A stretch of 64,000 nucleotides of DNA from Microplitis mediator (taxonomy: Eukaryota > Arthropoda > Insecta > Hymenoptera > Braconidae). The position numbers were made by a program, and so were the translations under genes. Each line of letters opens with the position of its first letter. Position 1 is the first letter of the stretch. The DNA lies in contig NC_079975.1 in NCBI RefSeq assembly GCF_029852145.1, positions 21,767,364 to 21,831,363 of the forward strand, read 5' to 3'. This document shows positions 8,833-24,500 of this stretch, piece by piece. The notes under the pieces are model-generated. The model saw only the letters and a program-made list of their open reading frames with translations. It did no database searches and was not told the origin of the DNA.

Positions 8833-9540
8833 AATACTCATCTATACTCAAAATTTCTTTACTCAAGCACAAAGACGACATCTATACTCAGTGACGACTA
8901 TATTTAATGACAACTGTACTCCACTAAATTTTTGTAAACATCTCATCTATATTATGTTTACTCAAAGTCCTCTATATTCAAAGACATCTTTACTCAATAT
9001 CCACAGATTGAAAAGATTGTCAATAATGAAGTAATTCATAGATAAGACTATTCGAAAAGTCGATAACAAAGAAAATCAAAAAAGTATTTAAATATTAAAT
9101 AAAGAAAAATTAATTTTTGAAATAAAAGTAAAATGTTTTTATCATTCTTACTTTGAAAACGATATAAAAAAAAATTTAACAAGAGCGTTTTTGGTAAGCT
9201 TTTGATTTAATTATAATTAATTAGTGATTTATAATTTCTCATGATGTATTGGTCTGAAATAAATGAAAAAAAAAAATTATTAAACGAAAAAACTATTTCA
9301 TAAATACATGTAACCTAAAACCATTTGGTCTGGGCGATACTTGCTCATGTAACCTGGAACCATTTATGAGACTTATAAGTCTCAGGTTATAAATTAATTT
9401 GGTTTAGTATTTATTTTTAATTTTAACAATTATCATTTTTTTCTTTTATGTATTAAATGTATAAGACGATTAAGGATTTATAAGAAAATACTTTGGAGAT
9501 CAGTTTAGAATAATAGATTTTGAAAAGAGATTCAAAACTG
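8643..9540 (+). repeat. Left inverted arm of the satellite-bearing element
   Basis: The arm is the reverse complement of the right arm (61010-62362). Two long homologous blocks are seen: 8829-9270 with 61895-62335, and 9328-9540 with 61010-61205. They differ by scattered substitutions only; by eye more than 85 percent is identical. Next to the tip is a left-only stretch of about 147 bp (8681-8828). The arm carries repeated ctatactca motifs (8840-8985) and the 18-bp palindrome TGAGACTTATAAGTCTCA at 9367-9384. A short direct duplication of taacct..aaccattt lies at 9310-9365. No protein frame. Confidence 0.85.
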
Positions 9541-12500
9541 ACAGAGTTATTGATAATTTTTATAATGGTACCAATTTTATAGTGACTTCGCTATTTTATT
9601 CCAAAGTACCAATATTTCAAAAATAATGGTAAAGTTGTAGGTCTCCCCCATTTGAAATTGACTAAAAAATACATTTCTGTGAGTCACCCCGTGAGAATCA
9701 CCTACTTTTTGGCATGAATATTATCTTAAACTCGACAACACATAAAACTCAAATTTCCATAGTGATTTCGCGATTTTATTCCAAAGTACCAATATTTCAA
9801 AAATAATGGTAAAGTTGTAGGTCTCCCCCATTTGAAATTGACTAAAAACTACATTTCTGTGAGTCACCCCGTGAGAATCACCTACTTTTTGGCATGAATA
9901 TTATCTTAAACTCGACAACACATAAAACTCGAATTTCCATAGCGATTTCGCGATTTTATTCCAATGTACCAATATTTCAAAAATAATGGTAAAGTTGTAG
10001 GTCTCCCCCATTTGAAATTGACTAAAAACTACATTTCTGTGAGTCACCCCGTGAGAATCACCTACTTTTTGGCATGAATATTATCTTAAACTCGACAACA
10101 CATAAAACTCAAATTTCCATAGTGATTTCGCGATTTTATTCCAAAGTACCAATATTTCAAAAATAATGGTAAAGTTGTAGGTCTCCCCCATTTAAAATTG
10201 ACTAAAAACTACATTTCTGTGAGTCACCCCGTGAGAATCACCTACTTTTTGGCATGAATATTATCTTAAACTCGACAACACATAAAACTCAAATTTCCAT
10301 AGTGATTTCGCGATTTTATTCCAAAGTACCAATATTTCAAAAATAATGGTAAAGTTGTAGGTCTCCCCCATTTGAAATTGACTAAAAACTACATTTCTGT
10401 GAGTCACCCCGTGAGAATCACCTACTTTTTGGCATGAATATTATCTTAAACTCGACAACACATAAAACTCGAATTTCCATAGCGATTTCGCGATTTTATT
10501 CCAATGTACCAAGATTTCAAAAATAATGGTAAAGTTGTAGGTCTCCCCCATTTGAAATTGACTGAAAAATACATTTCTGTGAGTCACCCCGTGAGAATCA
10601 CCTACTTTGTGGCATGAATATTATCTTAAACTCGACAACACATAAAACTCGAATTTCCATAGCGATTTCGCGATTTTCTTCCAATGTACCAAGATTTCAA
10701 AAATAATGGTAAAGTTGTAGGTCTCCCCCATTTGAAATTGACTAAAAAATACATTTCTGTGAGTCACCCCGTGAGAATCACCTACTTTGTGGCATGAATA
10801 TTATTTTAAACTCGACAACACATGAAACTCGAATTTCCAGAGTGATGTCGCGATTTTATTCCAAAGTACCAAGATTTCGAAAATAATGGTAAAGTTGTAG
10901 GTCTTCCCCATTTGAAATTGACTAAGAAATACATTTCTGTGAGTCACCCCGTGAGAATCACCTACTTTGTGGCATGAATATTATCTTAAACTCGACAACA
11001 CATAAAACTCGAATTTCCATAGCGATTTCGCGATTCTATTCCAATGTACCAAGATTTCAAAAATAATGGTAAAGTTGTAGGTCTCCCCCATTTGAAATTG
11101 ACTAAAAACTACATTTCTGTGAGTCACCCCGTGAGAATCACCTACTTTGTGGCATGAATATTATCTTAAACTCGACAACACATAAAACTCGAATTTCCAT
11201 AGTGATTTCGCGATTTTATTCCAAAGTACCAATATTTCAAAAATAATGGTAAAGTTGTAGGTCTCCCCCATTTGAAATTGACTAAAAACTACATTTCTGT
11301 GAGTCACCCCGTGAGAATCACCTACTTTTTGGCATGAATATTATCTTAAACTCGACAACACATAAAACTCGAATTTCCATAGCGATTTCGCGATTTTATT
11401 CCAATGTACCAATATTTCAAAAATAATGGTAAAGTTGTAGGTCTCCCCCATTTGAAATTGACTAAAAAATACATTTCTGTGAGTCACCCCGTGAGAATCA
11501 CCTACTTTGTGGCATGAATATTATTTTAAACTCGACAACACATGAAACTCGAATTTCCAGAGTGATGTCGCGATTTTATTCCAAAGTACCAAGATTTCGA
11601 AAATAATGGTAAAGTTGTAGGTCTTCCCCATTTGAAATTGACTAAGAAATACATTTCTGTGAGTCACCCCGTGAGAATCACCTACTTTGTGGCATGAATA
11701 TTATCTTAAACTCGACAACACATAAAACTCGAATTTCCATAGCGATTTCGCGATTCTATTCCAATGTACCAAGATTTCAAAAATAATGGTAAAGTTGTAG
11801 GTCTCCCCCATTTGAAATTGACTAAAAACTACATTTCTGTGAGTCACCCCGTGAGAATCACCTACTTTGTGGCATGAATATTATCTTAAACTCGACAACA
11901 CATAAAACTCAAATTTCCATAGTGATTTCGCGATTTTATTCCAAAGTACCAATATTTCAAAAATAATGGTAAAGTTGTAGGTCTCCCCCATTTGAAATTG
12001 ACTAAAAACTACATTTCTGTGAGTCACCCCGTGAGAATCACCTACTTTTTGGCATGAATATTATCTTAAACTCGACAACACATAAAACTCGAATTTCCAT
12101 AGCGATTTCGCGATTTTATTCCAATGTACCAATATTTCAAAAATAATGGTAAAGTTGTAGGTCTCCCCCATTTGAAATTGACTAAAAACTACATTTCTGT
12201 GAGTCACCCCGTGAGAATCACCTACTTTTTGGCATGAATATTATCTTAAACTCGACAACACATAAAACTCGAATTTCCATAGCGATTTCGCGATTTTATT
12301 CCAATGTACCAATATTTCAAAAATAATGGTAAAGTTGTAGGTCTCCCCCATTTGAAATTGACTGAAAAATACATTTCTGTGAGTCACCCCGTGAGAATCA
12401 CCTATTTTTTGGCATGAATATTATCTTAAACTCGACAACACATAAAACTCAAATTTCCATAGCGATTTCGCGATTTTATTCCAATGTACCAATATTTCAA

Positions 12501-15500
12501 AAATAATGGTAAAGTTGTAGGTCTCCCCCATTTGAAATTGACTAAAAACTACATTTCTGTGAGTCACCCCGTGAGAATCACCTACTTTGTGGCATGAATA
12601 TTATCTTAAACTCGACAACACATAAAACTCGAATTTCCATAGCGATTTCGCGATTTTATTCCAATGTACCAAGATTTTAAAAATAATGGTAAAGTTGTAG
12701 GTCTCCCCCATTTGAAATTGACTAAAAACTACATTTCTGTGAGTCACCCCGTGAGAATCACCTACTTTGTGGCATGAATATTATCTTAAACTCGACAACA
12801 CATAAAACTCGAATTTCCATAGTGATTTCGCGATTTCATTCCAAAGTACCAATATTTCAAAAATAATGGTAAAGTTGTAGGTCTCCCCCATTTAAAATTG
12901 ACTAAAAACTACATTTCTGTGAGTCACCCCGTGAGAATCACCTACTTTTTGGCATGAATATTATCTTAAACTCGACAACACATAAAACTCAAATTTCCAT
13001 AGTGATTTCGCGATTTTATTCCAAAGTACCAATATTTCAAAAATAATGGTAAAGTTGTAGGTCTCCCCCATTTGAAATTGACTAAAAACTACACTTCTGT
13101 GAGTCACCCCGTGAGAATCACCTACTTTGTGGCATGAATATTATCTTAAACTCGACAACACATAAAACTCGAATTTCCATAGCGATTTCGCGATTTTCTT
13201 CCAATGTACCAAGATTTCAAAAATAATGGTAAAGTTGTAGGTCTCCCCCATTTGAAATTGACTAAAAAATACATTTCTGTGAGTCACCCCGTGAGAATCA
13301 CCTACTTTGTGGCATGAATATTATCTTAAACTCGACAACACATAAAACTCGAATTTCCATAGCGATTTCGCGATTTTCTTCCAATGTACCAAGATTTCAA
13401 AAATAATGGTAAAGTTGTAGGTCTCCCCCATTTGAAATTGACTAAAAACTACATTTCTGTGAGTCACCCCGTAAGAATCACCTACTTTGTGGCATGAATA
13501 TTATCTTAAACTCGACAACACATGAAACTCGAATTTCCAGAGTGATGTCGCGATTCTATTCCAATGTACCAAGATTTCAAAAATAATGGTAAAGTTGTAG
13601 GTCTTCCCCATTTGAAATTGACTAAGAAATACATTTCTGTGAGTCACCCCGTGAGAATCACCTACTTTGTGGCATGAATATTATTTTAAACTCGACAACA
13701 CATGAAACCCGAATTTCCAGAGTGATGTCGCGATTTTATTCCAATGTACCAAGATTTCAAAAATAATGGTAAAGTTGTAGGTCTCCCCCATTTGAAATTG
13801 ACTAAAAACTACATTTCTGTGAGTCACCCCGTGAGAATCACCTACTTTGTGGCATGAATATTATCTTAAACTCGACAACACATAAAACTCGAATTTCCAT
13901 AGCGATTTCGCGATTTTATTCCAATGTACCAAGATTTTAAAAATAATGGTAAAGTTGTAGGTCTCCCCCATTTGAAATTGACTAAGAAATACATTTCTGT
14001 GAGTCACCCCGTGAGAATCACCTACTTTGTGGCATGAATATTATTTTAAACTCGACAACACATGAAACCCGAATTTCCAGAGTGATGTCGCGATTTTATT
14101 CCAATGTACCAAGATTTCAAAAATAATGGTAAAGTTGTAGGTCTCCCCCATTTGAAATTGACTAAAAACTACATTTCTGTGAGTCACCCCGTGAGAATCA
14201 CCTACTTTGTGGCATGAATATTATCTTAAACTCGACAACACATAAAACTCGAATTTCCATAGCGATTTCGCGATTTTATTCCAATGTACCAAGATTTCAA
14301 AAATAATGGTAAAGTTGTAGGTCTTCCCCATTTGAAATTGACTAAGAAATACATTTCTGTGAGTCACCCCGTGAGAATCACCTACTTTGTGGCATGAATA
14401 TTATTTTAAACTCGACAACACATGAAACCCGAATTTCCAGAGTGATGTCGCGATTTTATTCCAATGTACCAAGATTTCAAAAATAATGGTAAAGTTGTAG
14501 GTCTCCCCCATTTGAAATTGACTAAAAACTACATTTCTGTGAGTCACCCCGTGAGAATCACCTACTTTGTGGCATGAATATTATCTTAAACTCGACAACA
14601 CATAAAACTCGAATTTCCATAGCGATTTCGCGATTTTCTTCCAATGTACCAAGATTTCAAAAATAATGGTAAAGTTGTAGGTCTTCCCCATTTGAAATTG
14701 ACTAAGAAATACATTTCTGTGAGTCACCCCGTGAGAATCACCTACTTTGTGGCATGAATATTATCTTAAACTCGACAACACATAAAACTCGAATTTCCAT
14801 AGCGATTTCGCGATTTTCTTCCAATGTACCAAGATTTCAAAAATAATGGTAAAGTTGTAGGTCTCCCCCATTTGAAATTGACTAAAAAATACATTTCTGT
14901 GAGTCACCCCGTGAGAATCACCTACTTTGTGGCATGAATATTATCTTAAACTCGACAACACATAAAACTCGAATTTCCATAGCGATTTCGCGATTTTCTT
15001 CCAATGTACCAAGATTTCAAAAATAATGGTAAAGTTGTAGGTCTCCCCCATTTGAAATTGACTAAAAAATACATTTCTGTGAGTCACCCCGTGAGAATCA
15101 CCTACTTTGTGGCATGAATATTATCTTAAACTCGACAACACATAAAACTCGAATTTCCATAGCGATTTCGCGATTTTCTTCCAATGTACCAAGATTTCAA
15201 AAATAATGGTAAAGTTGTAGGTCTCCCCCATTTGAAATTGACTAAAAACTACATTTCTGTGAGTCACCCCGTGAGAATCACCTACTTTGTGGCATGAATA
15301 TTATCTTAAACTCGACAACACATAAAACTCGAATTTCCATAGCGATTTCGCGATTTTCTTCCAATGTACCAAGATTTCAAAAATAATGGTAAAGTTGTAG
15401 GTCTCCCCCATTTGAAATTGACTAAAAAATACATTTCTGTGAGTCACCCCGTGAGAATCACCTACTTTGTGGCATGAATATTATCTTAAACTCGACAACA

Positions 15501-18500
15501 CATAAAACTCGAATTTCCATAGCGATTTCGCGATTTTCTTCCAATGTACCAAGATTTCAAAAATAATGGTAAAGTTGTAGGTCTCCCCCATTTGAAATTG
15601 ACTAAAAAATACATTTCTGTGAGTCACCCCGTGAGAATCACCTACTTTGTGGCATGAATATTATCTTAAACTCGACAACACATAAAACTCGAATTTCCAT
15701 AGCGATTTCGCGATTTTCTTCCAATGTACCAAGATTTCAAAAATAATGGTAAAGTTGTAGGTCTCCCCCATTTGAAATTGACTAAAAAATACATTTCTGT
15801 GAGTCACCCCGTGAGAATCACCTACTTTGTGGCATGAATATTATCTTAAACTCGACAACACATAAAACTCGAATTTCCATAGCGATTTCGCGATTTTCTT
15901 CCAATGTACCAAGATTTCAAAAATAATGGTAAAGTTGTAGGTCTCCCCCATTTGAAATTGACTAAAAACTACATTTCTGTGAGTCACCCCGTGAGAATCA
16001 CCTACTTTGTGGCATGAATATTATCTTAAACTCGACAACACATAAAACTCGAATTTCCATAGCGATTTCGCGATTTTCTTCCAATGTACCAAGATTTCAA
16101 AAATAATGGTAAAGTTGTAGGTCTCCCCCATTTGAAATTGACTAAAAAATACATTTCTGTGAGTCACCCCGTGAGAATCACCTACTTTGTGGCATGAATA
16201 TTATTTTAAACTCGACAACACATGAAACTCGAATTTCCATAGCGATTTCGCGATTTTCTTCCAATGTACCAAGATTTCAAAAATAATGGTAAAGTTGTAG
16301 GTCTCCCCCATTTGAAATTGACTAAAAACTACATTTCTGTGAGTCACCCCGTAAGAATCACCTACTTTGTGGCATGAATATTATCTTAAACTCGACAACA
16401 CATGAAACTCGAATTTCCAGAGTGATGTCGCGATTCTATTCCAATGTACCAAGATTTCAAAAATAATGGTAAAGTTGTAGGTCTTCCCCATTTGAAATTG
16501 ACTAAGAAATACATTTCTGTGAGTCACCCCGTGAGAATCACCTACTTTGTGGCATGAATATTATTTTAAACTCGACAACACATGAAACCCGAATTTCCAG
16601 AGTGATGTCGCGATTTTATTCCAATGTACCAAGATTTCAAAAATAATGGTAAAGTTGTAGGTCTCCCCCATTTGAAATTGACTAAAAACTACATTTCTGT
16701 GAGTCACCCCGTGAGAATCACCTACTTTGTGGCATGAATATTATCTTAAACTCGACAACACATAAAACTCGAATTTCCATAGCGATTTCGCGATTTTATT
16801 CCAATGTACCAAGATTTTAAAAATAATGGTAAAGTTGTAGGTCTCCCCCATTGGAAATTGACTAAAAACTACATTTCTGTGAGTCACCCCGTGAGAATCA
16901 CCTACTTTGTGGCATGAATATTATCTTAAACTCGACAACACATAAAACTCGAATTTCCATAGCGATTTCGCGATTTTATTCCAATGTACCAAGATTTTAA
17001 AAATAATGGTAAAGTTGTAGGTCTCCCCCATTTGAAATTGACTAAAAACTACATTTCTGTGAGTCACCCCGTGAGAATCACCTACTTTGTGGCATGAATA
17101 TTATCTTAAACTCGACAACACATAAAACTCGAATTTCCATAGTGATTTCGCGATTTCATTCCAAAGTACCAATATTTCAAAAATAATGGTAAAGTTGTAG
17201 GTCTTCCCCATTTGAAATTGACTAAAAAATACATTTCTGTCAGTCACCCCGTAAGAATCACCTACTTTGTGGCATGAATATTATTTTAAACTCGACAACA
17301 CATGAAACCCGAATTTCCAGAGTGATGTCGCGATTTTATTCCAATGTACCAAGATTTCTAAAATAATGGTAAAGTTGTAGGTCTCCCCCATTTGAAATTG
17401 ACTAAAAAATACATTTCTGTGAGTCACCCCGTGAGAATCACCTACTTTGTGGCATGAATATTATCTTAAACTCGACAACACATAAAACTCGAATTTCCAT
17501 AGCGATTTCGCGATTCTATTCCAATGTACCAAGATTTCAAAAATAATGGTAAAGTTGTAGGTCTCCCCCATTTGAAATTGACTAAAAACTACATTTCTGT
17601 GAGTCACCCCGTGAGAATCACCTACTTTGTGGCATGAATATTATCTTAAACTCGACAACACATAAAACTCGAATTTCCATAGCGATTTCGCGATTTTATT
17701 CCAATGTACCAAGATTTCTAAAATAATGGTAAAGTTGTAGGTCTCCCCCATTTGAAATTGACTAAAAAATACATTTCTGTGAGTCACCCCGTGAGAATCA
17801 CCTACTTTTTGGCATGAATATTATCTTAAACTCGACAACACATGAAACTCGAATTTCCATAGTGACGTCGCGATTCTATTCCAATGTACCAAGATTTCTA
17901 AAATAATGGTAAAGTTGTAGGTCTCCCCCATTTGAAATTGACTAAAAAATACATTTCTGTGAGTCACCCCGTGAGAATCACCTACTTTGTGGCATGAATA
18001 TTATCTTAAACTCGACAACACATAAAACTCGAATTTCCATAGCGATTTCGCGATTTTCTTCCAATGTACCAAGATTTCAAAAATAATGGTAAAGTTGTAG
18101 GTCTCCCCCATTTGAAATTGACTAAAAACTACATTTCTGTGAGTCACCCCGTGAGAATCACCTACTTTTTGGCATGAATATTATCTTAAACTCGACAACA
18201 CATGAAACTCGAATTTCCATAGTGACGTCGCGATTCTATTCTAATGTACCAAGATTTCTAAAATAATGGTAAAGTTGTAGGTCTCCCCCATTTGAAATTG
18301 ACTAAAAAATACATTTCTGTGAGTCACCCCGTGAGAATCACCTACTTTGTGGCATGAATATTATCTTAAACTCGACAACACATAAAACTCGAATTTCCAT
18401 AGCGATTTCGCGATTTTATTCCAATGTACCAAGATTTCTAAAATAATGGTAAAGTTGTAGGTCTCCCCCATTTGAAATTGACTAAAAAATACATTTCTGT

Positions 18501-21500
18501 GAGTCACCCCGTGAGAATCACCTACTTTGTGGCATGAATATTATCTTAAACTCGACAACACATAAAACTCGAATTTCCATAGCGATTTCGCGATTCTATT
18601 CCAATGTACCAAGATTTCTAAAATAATGGTAAAGTTGTAGGTCTCCCCCATTTGAAATTGACTAAAAAATACATTTCTGTGAGTCACCCCGTGAGAATCA
18701 CCTACTTTGTGGCATGAATATTATCTTAAACTCGACAACACATAAAACTCGAATTTCCATAGCGATTTCGCGATTCTATTCCAATGTACCAAGATTTCAA
18801 AAATAATGGTAAAGTTGTAGGTCTCCCCCATTTGAAATTGACTAAAAAATACATTTCTGTGAGTCACCCCGTGAGAATCACCTACTTTGTGGCATGAATA
18901 TTATCTTAAACTCGACAACACATAAAACTCGAATTTCCATAGCGATTTCGCGATTTTCTTCCAATGTACCAAGATTTCAAAAATAATGGTAAAGTTGTAG
19001 GTCTCCCCCATTTGAAATTGACTAAAAACTACATTTCTGTGAGTCACCCCGTGAGAATCACCTACTTTTTGGCATGAATATTATCTTAAACTCGACAACA
19101 CATGAAACTCGAATTTCCATAGTGACGTCGCGATTCTATTCCAATGTACCAAGATTTTAAAAATAATGGTAAAGTTGTAGGTCTCCCCCATTGGAAATTG
19201 ACTAAAAACTACATTTCTGTGAGTCACCCCGTGAGAATCACCTACTTTGTGGCATGAATATTATCTTAAACTCGACAACACATAAAACTCGAATTTCCAT
19301 AGCGATTTCGCGATTTTATTCCAATGTACCAAGATTTCAAAAATAATGGTAAAGTTGTAGGTCTCCCCCATTTGAAATTGACTAAAAACTACATTTCTGT
19401 GAGTCACCCCGTGAGAATCACCTACTTTTTGGCATGAATATTATCTTAAACTCGACAACACATGAAACTCGAATTTCCATAGTGACGTCGCGATTCTATT
19501 CTAATGTACCAAGATTTCTAAAATAATGGTAAAGTTGTAGGTCTCCCCCATTTGAAATTGACTAAAAAATACATTTCTGTGAGTCACCCCGTGAGAATCA
19601 CCTACTTTGTGGCATGAATATTATCTTAAACTCGACAACACATAAAACTCGAATTTCCATAGCGATTTCGCGATTTTATTCCAATGTACCAATATTTCAA
19701 AAATAATGGTAAAGTTGTAGGTCTCCCCCATTTGAAATTGACTAAAAACTACATTTCTGTGAGTCACCCCGTGAGAATCACCTACTTTGTGGCATGAATA
19801 TTATCTTAAACTCGACAACACATAAAACTCGAATTTCCATAGCGATTTCGCGATTTTATTCCAATGTACCAAGATTTTAAAAATAATGGTAAAGTTGTAG
19901 GTCTCCCCCATTTGAAATTGACTAAAAACTACATTTCTGTGAGTCACCCCGTGAGAATCACCTACTTTGTGGCATGAATATTATCTTAAACTCGACAACA
20001 CATGAAACCCGAATTTCCAGAGTGATGTCGCGATTTTATTCCAAAGTACCAAGATTTCGAAAATAATGGTAAAGTTGTAGGTCTCCCCCATTTGAAATTG
20101 ACTAAAAACTACATTTCTGTGAGTCACCCCGTAAGAATCACCTACTTTGTGGCATGAATATTATCTTAAACTCGACAACACATGAAACTCGAATTTCCAT
20201 AGTGACGTCGCGATTCTATTCCAATGTACCAAGATTTCTAAAATAATGGTAAAGTTGTAGGTCTCCCCCATTTGAAATTGACTAAAAAATACATTTCTGT
20301 GAGTCACCCCGTGAGAATCACCTACTTTGTGGCATGAATATTATTTTAAACTCGACAACACATGAAACTCGAATTTCCAGAGTGATGTCGCGATTTTATT
20401 CCAAAGTACCAAGATTTCGAAAATAATGGTAAAGTTGTAGGTCTTCCCCATTTGAAATTGACTAAGAAATACATTTCTGTGAGTCACCCCGTGAGAATCA
20501 CCTACTTTGTGGCATGAATATTATTTTAAACTCGACAACACATGAAACCCGAATTTCCAGAGTGATGTCGCGATTTTATTCCAATGTACCAAGATTTCTA
20601 AAATAATGGTAAAGTTGTAGGTCTCCCCCATTTGAAATTGACTAAAAAATACATTTCTGTGAGTCACCCCGTGAGAATCACCTACTTTGTGGCATGAATA
20701 TTATCTTAAACTCGACAACACATAAAACTCGAATTTCCATAGCGATTTCGCGATTTTCTTCCAATGTACCAAGATTTCAAAAATAATGGTAAAGTTGTAG
20801 GTCTCCCCCATTTGAAATTGACTAAAAAATACATTTCTGTGAGTCACCCCGTGAGAATCACCTACTTTGTGGCATGAATATTATCTTAAACTCGACAACA
20901 CATAAAACTCGAATTTCCATAGCGATTTCGCGATTCTATTCCAATGTACCAAGATTTCAAAAATAATGGTAAAGTTGTAGGTCTCCCCCATTTGAAATTG
21001 ACTAAAAACTACATTTCTGTGAGTCACCCCGTGAGAATCACCTACTTTGTGGCATGAATATTATCTTAAACTCGACAACACATGAAACTCGAATTTCCAT
21101 AGTGACGTCGCGATTCTATTCCAATGTACCAAGATTTCTAAAATAATGGTAAAGTTGTAGGTCTCCCCCATTTGAAATTGACTAAAAAATACATTTCTGT
21201 GAGTCACCCCGTGAGAATCACCTACTTTGTGGCATGAATATTATCTTAAACTCGACAACACATAAAACTCGAATTTCCATAGCGATTTCGCGATTTTCTT
21301 CCAATGTACCAAGATTTCAAAAATAATGGTAAAGTTGTAGGTCTCCCCCATTTGAAATTGACTAAAAAATACATTTCTGTGAGTCACCCCGTGAGAATCA
21401 CCTACTTTGTGGCATGAATATTATCTTAAACTCGACAACACATAAAACTCGAATTTCCATAGCGATTTCGCGATTCTATTCCAATGTACCAAGATTTCAA

Positions 21501-24500
21501 AAATAATGGTAAAGTTGTAGGTCTCCCCCATTTGAAATTGACTAAAAACTACATTTCTGTGAGTCACCCCGTGAGAATCACCTACTTTTTGGCATGAATA
21601 TTATCTTAAACTCGACAACACATGAAACTCGAATTTCCATAGTGACGTCGCGATTCTATTCCAATGTACCAAGATTTCTAAAATAATGGTAAAGTTGTAG
21701 GTCTCCCCCATTTGAAATTGACTAAAAAATACATTTCTGTGAGTCACCCCGTGAGAATCACCTACTTTGTGGCATGAATATTATCTTAAACTCGACAACA
21801 CATAAAACTCGAATTTCCATAGCGATTTCGCGATTTTATTCCAATGTACCAAGATTTTAAAAATAATGGTAAAGTTGTAGGTCTCCCCCATTTGAAATTG
21901 ACTAAGAAATACATTTCTGTGAGTCACCCCGTGAGAATCACCTACTTTGTGGCATGAATATTATTTTAAACTCGACAACACATGAAACCCGAATTTCCAG
22001 AGTGATGTCGCGATTTTATTCCAATGTACCAAGATTTCAAAAATAATGGTAAAGTTGTAGGTCTCCCCCATTTGAAATTGACTAAAAACTACATTTCTGT
22101 GAGTCACCCCGTGAGAATCACCTACTTTGTGGCATGAATATTATCTTAAACTCGACAACACATAAAACTCGAATTTCCATAGCGATTTCGCGATTTTATT
22201 CCAATGTACCAAGATTTTAAAAATAATGGTAAAGTTGTAGGTCTCCCCCATTTGAAATTGACTAAGAAATACATTTCTGTGAGTCACCCCGTGAGAATCA
22301 CCTACTTTGTGGCATGAATATTATTTTAAACTCGACAACACATGAAACCCGAATTTCCAGAGTGATGTCGCGATTTTATTCCAATGTACCAAGATTTCAA
22401 AAATAATGGTAAAGTTGTAGGTCTCCCCCATTTGAAATTGACTAAAAACTACATTTCTGTGAGTCACCCCGTGAGAATCACCTACTTTGTGGCATGAATA
22501 TTATCTTAAACTCGACAACACATAAAACTCGAATTTCCATAGCGATTTCGCGATTTTATTCCAATGTACCAAGATTTCAAAAATAATGGTAAAGTTGTAG
22601 GTCTTCCCCATTTGAAATTGACTAAGAAATACATTTCTGTGAGTCACCCCGTGAGAATCACCTACTTTGTGGCATGAATATTATTTTAAACTCGACAACA
22701 CATGAAACCCGAATTTCCAGAGTGATGTCGCGATTTTATTCCAATGTACCAAGATTTCAAAAATAATGGTAAAGTTGTAGGTCTCCCCCATTTGAAATTG
22801 ACTAAAAACTACATTTCTGTGAGTCACCCCGTGAGAATCACCTACTTTGTGGCATGAATATTATCTTAAACTCGACAACACATAAAACTCGAATTTCCAT
22901 AGCGATTTCGCGATTTTCTTCCAATGTACCAAGATTTCAAAAATAATGGTAAAGTTGTAGGTCTCCCCCATTTGAAATTGACTAAAAAATACATTTCTGT
23001 GAGTCACCCCGTGAGAATCACCTACTTTGTGGCATGAATATTATCTTAAACTCGACAACACATAAAACTCGAATTTCCATAGCGATTTCGCGATTTTCTT
23101 CCAATGTACCAAGATTTCAAAAATAATGGTAAAGTTGTAGGTCTCCCCCATTTGAAATTGACTAAAAACTACATTTCTGTGAGTCACCCCGTGAGAATCA
23201 CCTACTTTGTGGCATGAATATTATCTTAAACTCGACAACACATAAAACTCGAATTTCCATAGCGATTTCGCGATTTTCTTCCAATGTACCAAGATTTCAA
23301 AAATAATGGTAAAGTTGTAGGTCTCCCCCATTTGAAATTGACTAAAAAATACATTTCTGTGAGTCACCCCGTGAGAATCACCTACTTTGTGGCATGAATA
23401 TTATTTTAAACTCGACAACACATGAAACTCGAATTTCCATAGCGATTTCGCGATTTTCTTCCAATGTACCAAGATTTCAAAAATAATGGTAAAGTTGTAG
23501 GTCTCCCCCATTTGAAATTGACTAAGAAATACATTTCTGTGAGTCACCCCGTGAGAATCACCTACTTTGTGGCATGAATATTATCTTAAACTCGACAACA
23601 CATAAAACTCGAATTTCCATAGCGATTTCGCGATTTTATTCCAATGTACCAAGATTTTAAAAATAATGGTAAAGTTGTAGGTCTCCCCCATTGGAAATTG
23701 ACTAAAAACTACATTTCTGTGAGTCACCCCGTGAGAATCACCTACTTTGTGGCATGAATATTATCTTAAACTCGACAACACATAAAACTCGAATTTCCAT
23801 AGCGATTTCGCGATTTTATTCCAATGTACCAAGATTTTAAAAATAATGGTAAAGTTGTAGGTCTCCCCCATTGGAAATTGACTAAAAACTACATTTCTGT
23901 GAGTCACCCCGTGAGAATCACCTACTTTGTGGCATGAATATTATCTTAAACTCGACAACACATAAAACTCGAATTTCCATAGCGATTTCGCGATTTTATT
24001 CCAATGTACCAAGATTTCAAAAATAATGGTAAAGTTGTAGGTCTCCCCCATTTGAAATTGACTAAAAACTACATTTCTGTGAGTCACCCCGTGAGAATCA
24101 CCTACTTTGTGGCATGAATATTATCTTAAACTCGACAACACATAAAACTCGAATTTCCATAGCGATTTCGCGATTTTATTCCAATGTACCAAGATTTTAA
24201 AAATAATGGTAAAGTTGTAGGTCTCCCCCATTTGAAATTGACTAAAAAATACATTTCTGTCAGTCACCCCGTAAGAATCACCTACTTTGTGGCATGAATA
24301 TTATTTTAAACTCGACAACACATGAAACCCGAATTTCCAGAGTGATGTCGCGATTTTATTCCAAAGTACCAAGATTTCGAAAATAATGGTAAAGTTGTAG
24401 GTCTCCCCCATTTGAAATTGACTAAAAAATACATTTCTGTGAGTCACCCCGTGAGAATCACCTACTTTGTGGCATGAATATTATCTTAAACTCGACAACA

